From JBFYTX01 sp963739515 (GTDB lineage Bacteria > Chloroflexota > Dehalococcoidia > Dehalococcoidales > RBG-16-60-22): a DNA stretch of 64,000 nucleotides. Position numbers and translations under genes: made by a program. The notes beneath the pieces are model-generated. The model worked only from the letters and a program-made list of their open reading frames with translations, made no database searches and had not been told where the DNA came from. Numbering within the stretch: position 1 is the stretch's first letter; each line of letters begins with the position of its first letter. The stretch spans positions 62,001 to 126,000 of the forward strand of contig CAVUAO010000005.1 of assembly GCA_963739515.1 (NCBI GenBank), given 5' to 3'. Shown in pieces: positions 23,366-32,576 of the stretch.

Positions 23366-25000
23366 CTATTCGACGGAGATGATATAGCTGTAATGCGGCT
23401 GGCCGCCACGGATGACTTCCACTTGTAGTTTCGGATACTGTTTGGTCACGCTGGCGCTGATTTCCTCGGCTTCGTCCGCCTCGGTTTCTGCCCCGTAGTA
23501 GATGGTGACCACCTCGGACTCGTCCATGTCCAGCCTCGATAGTAGCTGGTTGACGACCTCGAGGTTGGTATCACCCACCGCGATGAGCTCGCCGTCGAGC
23601 AGGCCGATGGGCTGCTTCCGCCTGATTCTCAGGCCGTTGATTCTGGTGGCGCGTACGGAACGCGTAACTTCGATGGTTTTTACCGATGAAAGGGCTTTCT
23701 CCATGATTTCGGCGTTAGCTTTGAAGTCCGCCTCGTAGTCGAAGGCCAGCAGCGCCACGACGCCCTGCGGGATGGTGCGGGTGGGGACGACTTTGATTTT
23801 CTTCTGGGTGAGGGATTGGACCTGGTTGGCGGTGGCGATGATGTTCTTATTATTGGGGAGGATAATGACGTTTTCCGAAGGGGTGGCTTCGACGACCTGT
23901 AGTATGTCTTTGGTGCTGGGGTTCATCGTCTGGCCCCCGGGTACCACGGCCGCCGCCCCCAGGCTGCCGAAGACGTCGTTCAGGCCGTCGCCGGCGGCTA
24001 CGGCGATAACGGCGGTATCGGTAACGGGCATTTTTTCTTTCTGCATCTCCAGGAAGTCCTGGTGCTGCTCGTCCATGTTGCGGATGCTTACCTGGTGCAG
24101 CGTGCCCAGCTTGGAGGCTAAAGATATGATATTGCCGGGGGTAAGGGTGTGGATATGGATGCGGACGGCGGAATCGTCCCCCACGACAATCAGGGACTCG
24201 CCCTTCCTTTCGAGTCGCTTGCGGATTTCTTCCGGTTCGAGGTCTTCTCCCTTGAGGAGGAACTCGGTGCAATAGCCGTAAGGAACCTCATCGACTCCCG
24301 AGACTATCGGCGCCGGGGCGGTGTAGGGAAGCTCGCTGACGATTATCTGAGGTTTGCGCAATCGCATCTGTTCCGTCTCCCCCTTTAGATAGCGTAACGC
24401 ACCTTCCAGGAGCGTATAGATGCCCTGCCCGCCGGCGTCGACGACCCCGGCGTCTTTAAGGACTTTGAGTAGGCGCGGCGTATTGGCGACCGATTCCGCC
24501 GAGGCGTCCACCACTGCTTCCAGTACCTGGACGATATCGTCGTGTCCCGCGTCTACCTCGGCCCGCGCCGCTGCGGCGGCATCTTTAATGACGGTGAGCA
24601 TCGTGCCCTCCACCGGATTGCTCACCCCTTTATAGGCAGTCTGCGCCGATTTCTCCATGGCCTCGGCGAATTCGCAGGCATTAAACGATTCCTTGTCCTG
24701 TAGTCCCTGGGCCAGTCCTCGCCATATCTGGGAGAGAATCACCCCGCTGTTCCCCCTCGCCCCCATCAGCGCCCCCTTGGCCATGGCATGGGCGACCCCC
24801 GCGGCGCTGTGGTCGGGGGCGCGGTAGGCCTCCTCCATGGTAGAACGCATGGTCAGCATCATATTGGTGCCGGTATCGCCGTCCGGTACCGGGAAAACGT
24901 TGAGCGCATCGATATCTGCGGAGCTCTTTTCCAGCCAGGACGTCGCGGCGGAAAACATGTCCCTGAGCTCCTGCCCGGCCACCACAGTCACTTTAGTCAT
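23366..25000 (-). CDS. fakA: fatty acid kinase catalytic subunit (DhaL/YloV family)
   Basis: 544 residues, typical of FakA/YloV. The N-terminal DhaL-like domain contains DALNVFPVPDGDTGTNMML (near 31-49, with the Asp residues that bind Mg-ATP) and ALMGARGNSGVILSQIWRG (near 92-110). A central domain and a C-terminal DAK1-like domain follow, the latter with PNNKNIIATANQV near 400. FakA phosphorylates FakB-bound fatty acids to acyl phosphate for PlsX/PlsY lipid synthesis. It heads the operon fakA-fakB1-fakB2-fakB3. A GGAAGGGTGG ribosome site precedes the ATG at 24998-25000. Confidence 0.9.
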   Translation of the reverse strand: MTKVTVVAGQELRDMFSAATSWLEKSSADIDALNVFPVPDGDTGTNMMLTMRSTMEEAYRAPDHSAAGVAHAMAKGALMGARGNSGVILSQIWRGLAQGLQDKESFNACEFAEAMEKSAQTAYKGVSNPVEGTMLTVIKDAAAAARAEVDAGHDDIVQVLEAVVDASAESVANTPRLLKVLKDAGVVDAGGQGIYTLLEGALRYLKGETEQMRLRKPQIIVSELPYTAPAPIVSGVDEVPYGYCTEFLLKGEDLEPEEIRKRLERKGESLIVVGDDSAVRIHIHTLTPGNIISLASKLGTLHQVSIRNMDEQHQDFLEMQKEKMPVTDTAVIAVAAGDGLNDVFGSLGAAAVVPGGQTMNPSTKDILQVVEATPSENVIILPNNKNIIATANQVQSLTQKKIKVVPTRTIPQGVVALLAFDYEADFKANAEIMEKALSSVKTIEVTRSVRATRINGLRIRRKQPIGLLDGELIAVGDTNLEVVNQLLSRLDMDESEVVTIYYGAETEADEAEEISASVTKQYPKLQVEVIRGGQPHYSYIISVE

Positions 25001-25057
25001 TTGACACCACCCTTCCTAGATTAACATGCCGGATTGCCATCTGTAAGAGATGGCTTC

Positions 25058-25086
25058 TTGCTAATCTCGCGGCACTATGATACTAT
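25058..25086 (+). promoter_or_regulatory. promoter of rpmB
   Basis: TTGCTA (25058-25063), a 17 nt spacer and TACTAT (25081-25086), 55 nt before the TTG start. Just upstream, GCCATCT-GTAAG-AGATGGC (25036-25054) forms a 7 bp hairpin in the divergent spacer shared with fakA. Confidence 0.5.
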
Positions 25087-25140
25087 GTATTTAAGTAATT
25101 TGCAATACCCCAGCTTTAAATTTTAAGGAGACAGACTCAA

Positions 25141-25326
25141 TTGAAGTGCGATTTATGCGGAAAAACGCCGCAATTCGGTCATAATGTCAGCCACTCCAAG
25201 CGCCATACCAACCGCCGCTGGACGCCCAATATCCACCCGGCCACGATATACATCGATGGCAAAGCCAGGCACCTTAACCTGTGCACCCGGTGCCTGCGCA
25301 CGCAGAATAAAGCTGCCAGGGTCTGA
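25141..25326 (+). CDS. rpmB: 50S ribosomal protein L28, zinc-binding form
   Basis: 61 residues starting at TTG 25141, with AAGGAG 10 nt upstream and no in-frame ATG. The sequence begins MKCDLCGKTPQFGHNVSHS (the CxxC is part of the zinc site), continues NRRWTPNIHP, a normal L28 core, and closes with CTRCLRTQNKA (second CxxC). It is therefore the C+ type of L28. It is a single-gene transcript between the divergent fakA operon and the convergent ABC exporter genes. Confidence 0.92.
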   Translation: MKCDLCGKTPQFGHNVSHSKRHTNRRWTPNIHPATIYIDGKARHLNLCTRCLRTQNKAARV

Positions 25327-25409
25327 TCTCTCCCCTACCACCGTCTTTACCCAACGTCCTGTCCTGTTTCCCCTTATGGCTCGCTTGAATCACGCTATCA
25401 TTTCAGGCG

Positions 25410-26225
25410 TCAGGATAGCTGCCTGCGCCGACTTATCAAAATACTCCCCACGAATCCCCCGATGAGATAGATGAGCATGCCCCACACCGCCATGGGGATA
25501 GTTAACGTCCCGAAACCACCCACATTGCCTCCGAAGGGCCCCTCGCCTCCTCCCAGGCCTTGGCTTTGTATCAGGTCCAGCAGCTTCCCGTAAGGGAGGT
25601 TAATACTGTCGCCGCCGGCGGATATCATGAACCAGTACGGATTATGGGTAAGAGTCAGGATGAATACCACGATGCCGGATATTATCCAGATAAAGAGCAG
25701 GGTCATCACCGTGGCGCCCATCGAGCCCTTGGAGATAGCGCTGAACAAAAAGGTCAGCGAAAGTACCGCCGCGGCGTAGAGCAGGCACAATCCTAACGAA
25801 CCGAATATCTGGACGGGCACCTGGTGGTAAATTATCGCCAGCGAGACGGCGATAACCACGTAAGTAAAGATAATTAATAGCCCCACCGCCAGCAGCCCCG
25901 CCAGGTATTTCCCCGTCCATAGCGTGACTCTCTTGATGGGATTGGTGAACAGGATGAAGCCCGTCTTGCTTTCGAACTCCCCGGCGATAGCGTCCCCGGC
26001 GAAAAAGACGGAGCCGAGGGCCGCCAGGCTCGCGCCTATCGTCAGTATCACCGCCATGAACATGATGTTATTAGGGTAGCCGCCGGTGAGCAGCGTCGGC
26101 ACCAGGATAAGGGCCAGCGCTTCGGCGGTCAGGGCGATACCCATGATGACATAAAGCCTCCGCCGTCTGATGTGCTTCATGAATTCATACATCATCACTA
26201 TTCTTAGCTTATCAAACTCAATCAC
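25410..26225 (-). CDS. ABC-2 type transporter permease
   Basis: 271 residues with six hydrophobic segments, including LYVIMGIALTAEALALILVP, ILTIGASLAALGSVFFAG, LAGLLAVGLLIIFTYVVIAV and the last one ending GGFVGSILISRR. The FFAGDAIAGEFESKTGFILF stretch between helices is the usual coupling region of ABC-2 permeases. It overlaps the ATPase gene by 8 nt, so the two form one exporter. Substrate unknown; lipids, antibiotics and peptides are typical. Confidence 0.85.
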   Translation of the reverse strand: MIEFDKLRIVMMYEFMKHIRRRRLYVIMGIALTAEALALILVPTLLTGGYPNNIMFMAVILTIGASLAALGSVFFAGDAIAGEFESKTGFILFTNPIKRVTLWTGKYLAGLLAVGLLIIFTYVVIAVSLAIIYHQVPVQIFGSLGLCLLYAAAVLSLTFLFSAISKGSMGATVMTLLFIWIISGIVVFILTLTHNPYWFMISAGGDSINLPYGKLLDLIQSQGLGGGEGPFGGNVGGFGTLTIPMAVWGMLIYLIGGFVGSILISRRRQLS

Positions 26226-26943
26226 TGGAACCTCCTGTCAACTGCAGGTAAGCCTGCTCGAGTGTTTGGTATTTCTTCTCCAGCTCGGCGATGTTATCGT
26301 AAGCGAGCAGCTTGCCGTTGTTTATGATGGCCACCTTTTTACATATCTGGGCGACCTCGACCAGCTGGTGCGAGGCGAAAAACACCGTCTTCTCCCGCCC
26401 CATCGTCTCGATGATTTCCCGGAACTCCACCACTCCGCGCGGGTCGAGCCCCAGCGCCGGCTCGTCGAGTATCAGTATCGGCGGGTCGTGGAGCAGGGCC
26501 TGCGCCAGGCCGAGGCGCTGCTTCATGCCCCGCGAAAACTTTTCTATCTTGATTTTTGCCCATCTCTCCAGCTTGACGAGGCTTATCACTTCATCGATGC
26601 GCTTTTTTAAATCCTGCCCCTTCATGCCGCGGAGCCGCCCCAGGTAGCTGAGGGTCTCGACCGGTGTGAGGTAGGTGTAAAATTCCGGCGTTTCGATGAT
26701 GGCCCCGATGTGCGAGAGCGCCTGCTCCGGCTTCTCGACGACGTTAATCCCGTCGATGAACGCTTGGCCGGAGGATGGACGGATGAGGCCGCAGAGAATT
26801 TTCAGGGTCGTACTTTTACCGGCGCCGTTGGGCCCCAGCAGGCCGATATTCTCATTTTCCGGCACGATAAGGTTGAGCTTATCGAGGGCGAGGAACTTAT
26901 TATAATACTTGGTCAGGTTCTCGATGACGATAGGTGCATTCAT
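26218..26943 (-). CDS. ABC transporter ATP-binding protein
   Basis: 241 residues. Walker A is GPNGAGKSTTLKIL near 37-50, the signature KFSRGMKQRLGLAQAL near 134-149, Walker B ILILDEPALGLDPRGV near 155-170, and the H-loop SHQLVEV. It energises the adjacent ABC-2 permease. The pair follows argH by 37 nt on the same strand and may be read from the arginine operon, though a metabolic link is not evident. Confidence 0.92.
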   Translation of the reverse strand: MNAPIVIENLTKYYNKFLALDKLNLIVPENENIGLLGPNGAGKSTTLKILCGLIRPSSGQAFIDGINVVEKPEQALSHIGAIIETPEFYTYLTPVETLSYLGRLRGMKGQDLKKRIDEVISLVKLERWAKIKIEKFSRGMKQRLGLAQALLHDPPILILDEPALGLDPRGVVEFREIIETMGREKTVFFASHQLVEVAQICKKVAIINNGKLLAYDNIAELEKKYQTLEQAYLQLTGGSSD

Positions 26944-26979
26944 AGCATCACCCCAATCAATTATTACCGGGGAAACCGG

Positions 26980-28353
26980 TTACTTCTTTTCGACCAGTCG
27001 CTTGGCCCTGGCCAGCGCCCGCTTTACCTGCGCCGGCGCCGTGCCGCCGCTCACGTTTCTGGCGGCGATGGATGATTCCAGGGTTATTTTGCGCACGTCC
27101 GCGCCGAAGCGCGGCGAGAATTTTTTGTATTCTTTTATGTCAAGCTCGGCGAAGGTCTTGCCCTTGCCGACGGCATAAGACACCAGCTTGCCGACGATTT
27201 CATGGGCGGTGCGGAAGGCCTCGCCTTTTTTCACGAGGTAATCGGCCAAATCTGTCGCTAAAATATACCTCCGCTCCGCCGCCTTTAACATGCTTTGCGG
27301 CTTTACTTTCAGTGTCCGTACCATGCCGGCAAATACCGCCAGCGTCGCGAGCAGCGTATCCACGGTATCGAAGAGGGCTTCTTTGTCCTCCTGCATGTCC
27401 CGGTTATAAGCGAGGGGCAGCCCTTTTAACATGGTGAGCAGGGCTATCAGGTGACCGTACACCCTCCCCGTTTTGCCGCGGGCCAGCTCGGCGACGTCCG
27501 GGTTCTTTTTCTGGGGCATGATGCTGCTGCCGGTGGCATAAGCATCGTCGAGCTCGATAAAGGCAAACTCCGCCGAGGACCACAAGACGATTTCCTCAGC
27601 CAGGCGTGAGATGTGCATCATACCGATGGCGGCGTCTGCTATATATTCTACCACGAAATCGCGGTCGGCGACGGCGTCCAGGCTGTTTTCGCTTATCCGG
27701 CTAAACCCCAGTTCTTTCGCCAAGAACTCGCGGTCGATATCGTAAGTCACGCCCGCCAGCGCGCCGCTGCCCAGCGGCAGGACGTCCGCGCGCTTCAGGC
27801 AATCGTTAAAACGCGCGATATCGCGCTCCACCATCTCGAAGTAAGCCAGCAGGTGATGGGCCAGGAGCACCGGCTGGGCTACCTGTAAGTGGGTATAGCC
27901 GGGCATAATGACCTTTATATTGGCTGAAGCTACTTCGAGTAAAGCTCGTTGAAATTCCTTTAATCCGCTTATCGTGTCGGCGATAGCTTCCTTCGTAAAA
28001 AGTCTCAGGTCCAGCGCCACCTGGTCGTTGCGGGAGCGGGCGGTGTGCAGTTTGCGCCCCGCCTCCCCCACCACTTCCACCAGGCGGGATTCTATCGCCA
28101 TGTGGATATCCTCGGTCTCGATTTTAAAATCGAATTTGCCCTGCTCGATTTCTTTAAGGATGGATTTCAGTCCGGCGGTAATCTGGCGCGCCTCTTCGGC
28201 GGAAACGATGCCCTGTTTCGCGAGCATCTTGGCGTGGGCGATGCTCCCGGCGATATCCTGCCGGTAGAGACGGCGGTCGAAGGGGAGGGAGGCAGTATAT
28301 TGCCCCGCCACTTTATTGGCGGGCTTACTGAAGCGCCCGCGGATGTTGCTCAT
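26980..28353 (-). CDS. argH: argininosuccinate lyase
   Basis: 457 residues. The fumarase/aspartase superfamily signature GSSIMPQKKNPDVAEL lies near 278-293, with HTARSRNDQVALDLRLF near 103-119 and PGYTHLQVAQPVLLAHHLL near 151-169. It cleaves argininosuccinate to arginine and fumarate, the last step of arginine synthesis. It starts 1 nt after the argG stop, so it is tightly coupled. Confidence 0.95.
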   Translation of the reverse strand: MSNIRGRFSKPANKVAGQYTASLPFDRRLYRQDIAGSIAHAKMLAKQGIVSAEEARQITAGLKSILKEIEQGKFDFKIETEDIHMAIESRLVEVVGEAGRKLHTARSRNDQVALDLRLFTKEAIADTISGLKEFQRALLEVASANIKVIMPGYTHLQVAQPVLLAHHLLAYFEMVERDIARFNDCLKRADVLPLGSGALAGVTYDIDREFLAKELGFSRISENSLDAVADRDFVVEYIADAAIGMMHISRLAEEIVLWSSAEFAFIELDDAYATGSSIMPQKKNPDVAELARGKTGRVYGHLIALLTMLKGLPLAYNRDMQEDKEALFDTVDTLLATLAVFAGMVRTLKVKPQSMLKAAERRYILATDLADYLVKKGEAFRTAHEIVGKLVSYAVGKGKTFAELDIKEYKKFSPRFGADVRKITLESSIAARNVSGGTAPAQVKRALARAKRLVEKK

Positions 28354-28354
28354 A

Positions 28355-29602
28355 TTATTTTTCCTCCTCCTCCTTTTTCCCCATGATGCTCAGCGGCCCT
28401 TCCTTGTCCCCCAGCAACTGTACCTGCGCCTGCGTTTTGAGCGGCAGTCCCCACAGGTGGATAAACCCCTCGGCGGCTTTCTGGTTGAACGTATCGCCCT
28501 TGTCGTAGGTGGCCAGGCTGAGGTTATAGAGCGACCATGGCGATTTGCGTCCCACCACCGTTGCCTGCCCCTTGAACAGCTTCATCTTTATCGTGCCGGT
28601 CACGTAGCGCTGCGAGCTTAAAATATACGCCGAGAGGTCGCGGTTGAGCTGACTGAACCACAGCCCATTGTAAATAAGGTCGGCGTACTCTACCGCTACC
28701 TTTTGTTTAAAACGCAGCTGGTCTTTGGACATGGTCATGGCTTCCAGCGCCTGGTGGGCCTGGATCAGGACGACCGCCGCCGGCGCCTCGTAAATCTCCC
28801 GCGTCTTTATCCCGACCAATCTGTTTTCGATGTGGTCGATGCGGCCGATGCCGTGTTTGCCGGCGATTTCGGTGAGCTTTTTAATCAGGTCTATCCCGGC
28901 CATCTCTTTCCCATCGAGCGCCATCGGGATGCCCTTATCGAAGCTTATTTCCAGGTATTGCGCTTTATCCGGGGCCTGGGTGGCGGACTTGGTCAGCTCA
29001 TAGGCATCGGCGGGGGGTTCGGTCCAGGGGTCTTCCAGCGCGCCGCACTCGATAGCTCTGCCCCACAGGTTCTCATCGATAGAGTAAGGACTGGCAACGG
29101 TAACCGGGACCGGTATGTCGTGTTTTTTAGCGTAAACTATCGTCTCCTCCCGGGTCATGCCCCACTCCCGGGCGGGGGCGATGATTTTCATCTGGGGGGC
29201 CAGGGCGTTAATGCCCACCTCGAACCGCACCTGGTCGTTGCCCTTGCCGGTGCACCCGTGGGCTATCGCCACCGCCCCTTCGGCTAACGCCGTGTCCACC
29301 AGGAGCTTAGCCATGAGCGGGCGGGAAAGGGCGGTCGCCAGGGGGTACTGCCCCTCGTAAAGGGCGTTGGCCTGCAGGGCCGGAAAAATAAAATATTTCA
29401 CGAACAGGTCCTTGCCGTCGATGACCAGCGCTTTCACGGCGCCCACCTTGAGTGCTTTCTGCTTGACCGCGGCAAAGTCCTTCTCGTTGCCGACGTCGAT
29501 GGTCACGGCGATAACGTCGACATTATATTTATCGTGCAGCCACTTGATGGCTGCCGAGGTATCCAGTCCGCCGCTGTAAGCCAGGACGACTTTATCCGAC
29601 AC
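28355..29602 (-). CDS. argG: argininosuccinate synthase
   Basis: 415 residues. Begins KVVLAYSGGLDTSAAIKWL, the PP-loop nucleotide-binding motif, followed by AIAHGCTGKGNDQVRFEVG near 112-130 and SPYSIDENLWGRAIECG near 166-182. It condenses citrulline with aspartate. It lies between the hydrolase-like gene and argH on the minus strand. Confidence 0.95.
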   Translation of the reverse strand: MSDKVVLAYSGGLDTSAAIKWLHDKYNVDVIAVTIDVGNEKDFAAVKQKALKVGAVKALVIDGKDLFVKYFIFPALQANALYEGQYPLATALSRPLMAKLLVDTALAEGAVAIAHGCTGKGNDQVRFEVGINALAPQMKIIAPAREWGMTREETIVYAKKHDIPVPVTVASPYSIDENLWGRAIECGALEDPWTEPPADAYELTKSATQAPDKAQYLEISFDKGIPMALDGKEMAGIDLIKKLTEIAGKHGIGRIDHIENRLVGIKTREIYEAPAAVVLIQAHQALEAMTMSKDQLRFKQKVAVEYADLIYNGLWFSQLNRDLSAYILSSQRYVTGTIKMKLFKGQATVVGRKSPWSLYNLSLATYDKGDTFNQKAAEGFIHLWGLPLKTQAQVQLLGDKEGPLSIMGKKEEEEK

Positions 29603-29626
29603 GACGTGCCTCCATCATTAGACCTT

Positions 29627-30535
29627 TTATGTATTTATCTTGAAATTTGTATCCAGGAACTGGACGATGGACGAAGAAATCCCGGGGTATTCCCAGGAGT
29701 AGTCATGGCCCGGGGCTTTCAGCCAGCTCAGGATATCTCCGGGGATATCTTCCGGCGATGACAGTCCCAGCCAGCCTTTAAAGGTCGCCCAGACCATGGC
29801 CGGCAGGTTGCCGTAGCTGAAGGTATCTATGCCCCGGCCGTTGGTGTTCATCAGCAGTGTCCGGTCTAATTTTTTTGGCTGGTACCAGAAAGGCGTGCCC
29901 GTCTGGATGCTGTAAACATTGCTCTTGTCCTTGAGAATCGCCATGGTCTTGTCCGAGATGACGGTGCCCAGGCTCTCGCCGGCAATGATAATTTTCAGAT
30001 TAGGCAGATGGTCGATGAGGAACTCCACGCGCTGCGATAGGTCCTTGGCTTTGCGCGGGTATTTGGCGGCGGCCTCAAAAAACTCGTTAAACGAGCCCCG
30101 CAGACTGTTGCTGGTGCGCTGGTAATTTAACACGAAGGACTTATACCCCCGGGCATCCAGCTCCGATGTTATGCCGCCGAGGATGCTGGTCCAGCCGGGC
30201 GTATTCTCGAGTGTGTTCCATCCCCACCCCCCCGAGTTAAAGAAAATGACGACGTCCACGTTTTTAGCCTGGGCGTACGATTCCAGCAGCTCATCGGTCA
30301 CACTTTTGAGCTTTTTCTCGTTGCTGCCGGCCAATTCGCGTGCCGTAATTTCCGCCTCAGTGATGATATGCTGGGGAATGGTGGAGCGGTCATAGTCGGG
30401 CAGCGCGGGTTCCTGAGTGCCGATTTCTTTAGCCATGCCGACTTCTGGATTAAGGAGGGTCAGCCAGAGGACGCCGAACAGGGCAAGTCCGATAAGCATT
30501 ACCCCGATACTCAGCTTGCCGATTTTCTTTAACAT
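29627..30535 (-). CDS. membrane-anchored alpha/beta hydrolase-like protein in the arginine operon
   Basis: 302 residues. An N-terminal hydrophobic segment (ISIGVMLIGLALFGVLWLTL-like, residues about 9-28) acts as a signal anchor. The remainder faces outward and shows an alpha/beta hydrolase pattern: VVIFFNSGGWGWN near the first strand, the nucleophile elbow IAGESLGTVIS (GxSxG), and GHDYSWEYPGI carrying the likely catalytic His. Its lipase or esterase substrate is unknown. It is inserted between argD and argG on the same strand with short gaps (24 nt each side), so it should be co-transcribed with arginine genes although no role in the pathway is known. Confidence 0.68.
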   Translation of the reverse strand: MLKKIGKLSIGVMLIGLALFGVLWLTLLNPEVGMAKEIGTQEPALPDYDRSTIPQHIITEAEITARELAGSNEKKLKSVTDELLESYAQAKNVDVVIFFNSGGWGWNTLENTPGWTSILGGITSELDARGYKSFVLNYQRTSNSLRGSFNEFFEAAAKYPRKAKDLSQRVEFLIDHLPNLKIIIAGESLGTVISDKTMAILKDKSNVYSIQTGTPFWYQPKKLDRTLLMNTNGRGIDTFSYGNLPAMVWATFKGWLGLSSPEDIPGDILSWLKAPGHDYSWEYPGISSSIVQFLDTNFKINT

Positions 30536-30558
30536 GACCGTCTCTTTAATATTAACAA

Positions 30559-31749
30559 TTATCCTTTGACAATTCCAGATAGCACCTTGTCCAGGATGCC
30601 GATAGCCTCGTCCGCCTCTTTATGGCTGATAATGAGCGGGGGAATCAGGCGGATGGCGTTCGGTTTCAGTCGGTTGACGAGCAGGCTGTTCTCGATGCAG
30701 GACGCCACCACTTCTTTACTGATGTCTTTATCGAACTCGACGGCTATCAGCAGCCCGCGACCCCGCACCTCGGTAATGAACGAATATTTTTTCTTTAGCT
30801 CTCCCAGTTTTTCCATCAGATACTGCCCGACTTTTCTGGCGTTGCCCGGGATATCGTTTTCGATGACGTATTTCAGGGTGGCGTAGGCTGCCGCGCTGGT
30901 GACCGGGTTGCCCCCGAAGGTGGCATTGTGCTCGCCCAGGGTCAGGACCGCGCATTTTTCCTTGGCCAGGAAAGCCCCTATCGGCATGCCGCCCCCCAGC
31001 CCCTTGGCCAGCGTCATGACGTCCGGCTCGATGCCGTACTGCAGGTAGCAAAATAACGTTCCGCAGCGCCCCACACCCGTCTGCACCTCGTCCAGTATCA
31101 GCAGGATGCCTTTACTGTCGCACCAGGCTCTGACCTTTTTCAGGTAATCGTCATCGGGGATATTGACGCCGCCCTCCGCCTGGATGGGCTCCAGCATGAC
31201 GGCGCAGGTTTTGTCCGTCGTGGCCGACTTTATGGCATCGATATTGTTGTTCTCCACGTTGCTGAACCCGATGGGCAAAGGTTTGAACGGTTCCTGTATC
31301 TTGGGCTGTCCGGTGGCGGCCGTCATGGCCAGGGAGCGCCCGTGGAAAGAGTTGAAAGTCGTGATGACTTCGTAAGCCCCGTGCAGCTTTAAAGCGCCGT
31401 AGCGGCGCGCCAGCTTGACCGCGCCCTCGTTGGCTTCCAGGCCGCTATTGCAGATGAACACGCGATTAAAACAGCTGTTTTTCACCAGCAGCTCCGCCAG
31501 TTTCAGCATGGGCATGGAATAGTACCAGAGCGAGGTCTGCATCAGGGTGCTTGCCTGCTCTTTGACCGCTTTCACCACCGCCGGGTGGCAATGTCCCAGG
31601 CAATTTACCGCCAGCCCCCCGACGAAGTCCAGATACTTTTTGCCTTTATCGTCCCAGACCCTGGCGCCCTTCCCCTTGACTATCGTCACCGGGTCGCGCA
31701 CGATGGTCTGCATATAGTATTTCTTGTCTAGCTCCGGCCACTCAACCAT
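30559..31749 (-). CDS. argD: acetylornithine aminotransferase
   Basis: 396 residues, class III PLP aminotransferase. Visible are DDKGKKYLDFVGGLAVNCLG near 34-53, FNSFHGRSLAMTAATGQPK near 129-147, LILDEVQTGVGRCGTLFC near 215-232 (the Asp that binds the pyridine nitrogen) and TLAKGLGGGMPIGAFLAKE near 245-263 (Schiff-base Lys). It transaminates N-acetylglutamate semialdehyde. Downstream of argB in the same operon. Confidence 0.92.
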   Translation of the reverse strand: MVEWPELDKKYYMQTIVRDPVTIVKGKGARVWDDKGKKYLDFVGGLAVNCLGHCHPAVVKAVKEQASTLMQTSLWYYSMPMLKLAELLVKNSCFNRVFICNSGLEANEGAVKLARRYGALKLHGAYEVITTFNSFHGRSLAMTAATGQPKIQEPFKPLPIGFSNVENNNIDAIKSATTDKTCAVMLEPIQAEGGVNIPDDDYLKKVRAWCDSKGILLILDEVQTGVGRCGTLFCYLQYGIEPDVMTLAKGLGGGMPIGAFLAKEKCAVLTLGEHNATFGGNPVTSAAAYATLKYVIENDIPGNARKVGQYLMEKLGELKKKYSFITEVRGRGLLIAVEFDKDISKEVVASCIENSLLVNRLKPNAIRLIPPLIISHKEADEAIGILDKVLSGIVKG

Positions 31750-31780
31750 TTTTCTACCTTCTTTTTATCGTTGCCTCATT

Positions 31781-32563
31781 TCATTTGTATACCGTGGTGC
31801 CGCCTTCACCGCCCTCTATTTCCTGAAGCAGCGCGTGAGGCTTTTTCCCGTCTATTATACGGGCGACGGAACCGGCTTTTAAAGCCCTCAGGCAGGCGTT
31901 TATTTTGGGAATCATCCCCCCGGATATTTCCCCCGAGGCGAGCATGGCCTCGGCCCGGCGCGCCGAGAGCAGCGATATTAGCTTGCCCGACTTGTCGTTA
32001 ACGCCGGGGACGTCGGTAAGGAAAACGAGCCTCTTGGCGCCCAGCGCTGCGGCGATATCGCCGGCAATGGGGTCGCCGTTAATGTTAATCAGCGCCGGGG
32101 CGTCATCCGTCCGGTCCAGAGAGAACAGGCTTATCGGAGAAATAACGGGAATAAACCCGGCTTTGAGCAATGCTTCCAGGAGGGCCGGATTGACTTTTTC
32201 CACCGACCCCACGTAGCCCAGGTCTTTGTCTTTCACCCGGCTTTCAATAAGCGCGCCGTCGACGCCGCTGATGCCGGCGGCTTTGCCGCCCCGCACGTTA
32301 ATCGCCGCCGTGATTTCTTTATTCACGAGGCCGGCCAGCACCGCCGTCGCCACCTCTAGGGTGGGCAAATCGGTGACGCGCTCCCCGCGTACGAATTTCG
32401 TCTCTATCCCGAGCTTTTTCAGCCAGTCGGTCACGGCAGAACCGCCCCCGTGCACTACAATCAATGCCAGACCCTTCTTCTGCAGGGCGACGATGTCGGT
32501 TAGTGTCGTATCGCCCCTGCCGAACGTAGAGCCCCCGATTTTAATCACGATGATGTCTTTCAT
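31781..32563 (-). CDS. argB: acetylglutamate kinase
   Basis: 260 residues of the amino-acid kinase family: IIVIKIGGSTFG at the start, LIVVHGGGSAVTDWLKKLG near 34-52, INGDPIAGDIAAALGAKRLVFLTDVPGV in the middle and SGGMIPKINACLRAL towards the end. The SGGM-x-x-K element is typical of ArgB-like kinases. It is somewhat divergent (LysZ-like possibilities exist), but its place between argJ and argD supports ArgB. Confidence 0.88.
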   Translation of the reverse strand: MKDIIVIKIGGSTFGRGDTTLTDIVALQKKGLALIVVHGGGSAVTDWLKKLGIETKFVRGERVTDLPTLEVATAVLAGLVNKEITAAINVRGGKAAGISGVDGALIESRVKDKDLGYVGSVEKVNPALLEALLKAGFIPVISPISLFSLDRTDDAPALININGDPIAGDIAAALGAKRLVFLTDVPGVNDKSGKLISLLSARRAEAMLASGEISGGMIPKINACLRALKAGSVARIIDGKKPHALLQEIEGGEGGTTVYK

Positions 32564-32576
32564 ATTCCACCCGCCA

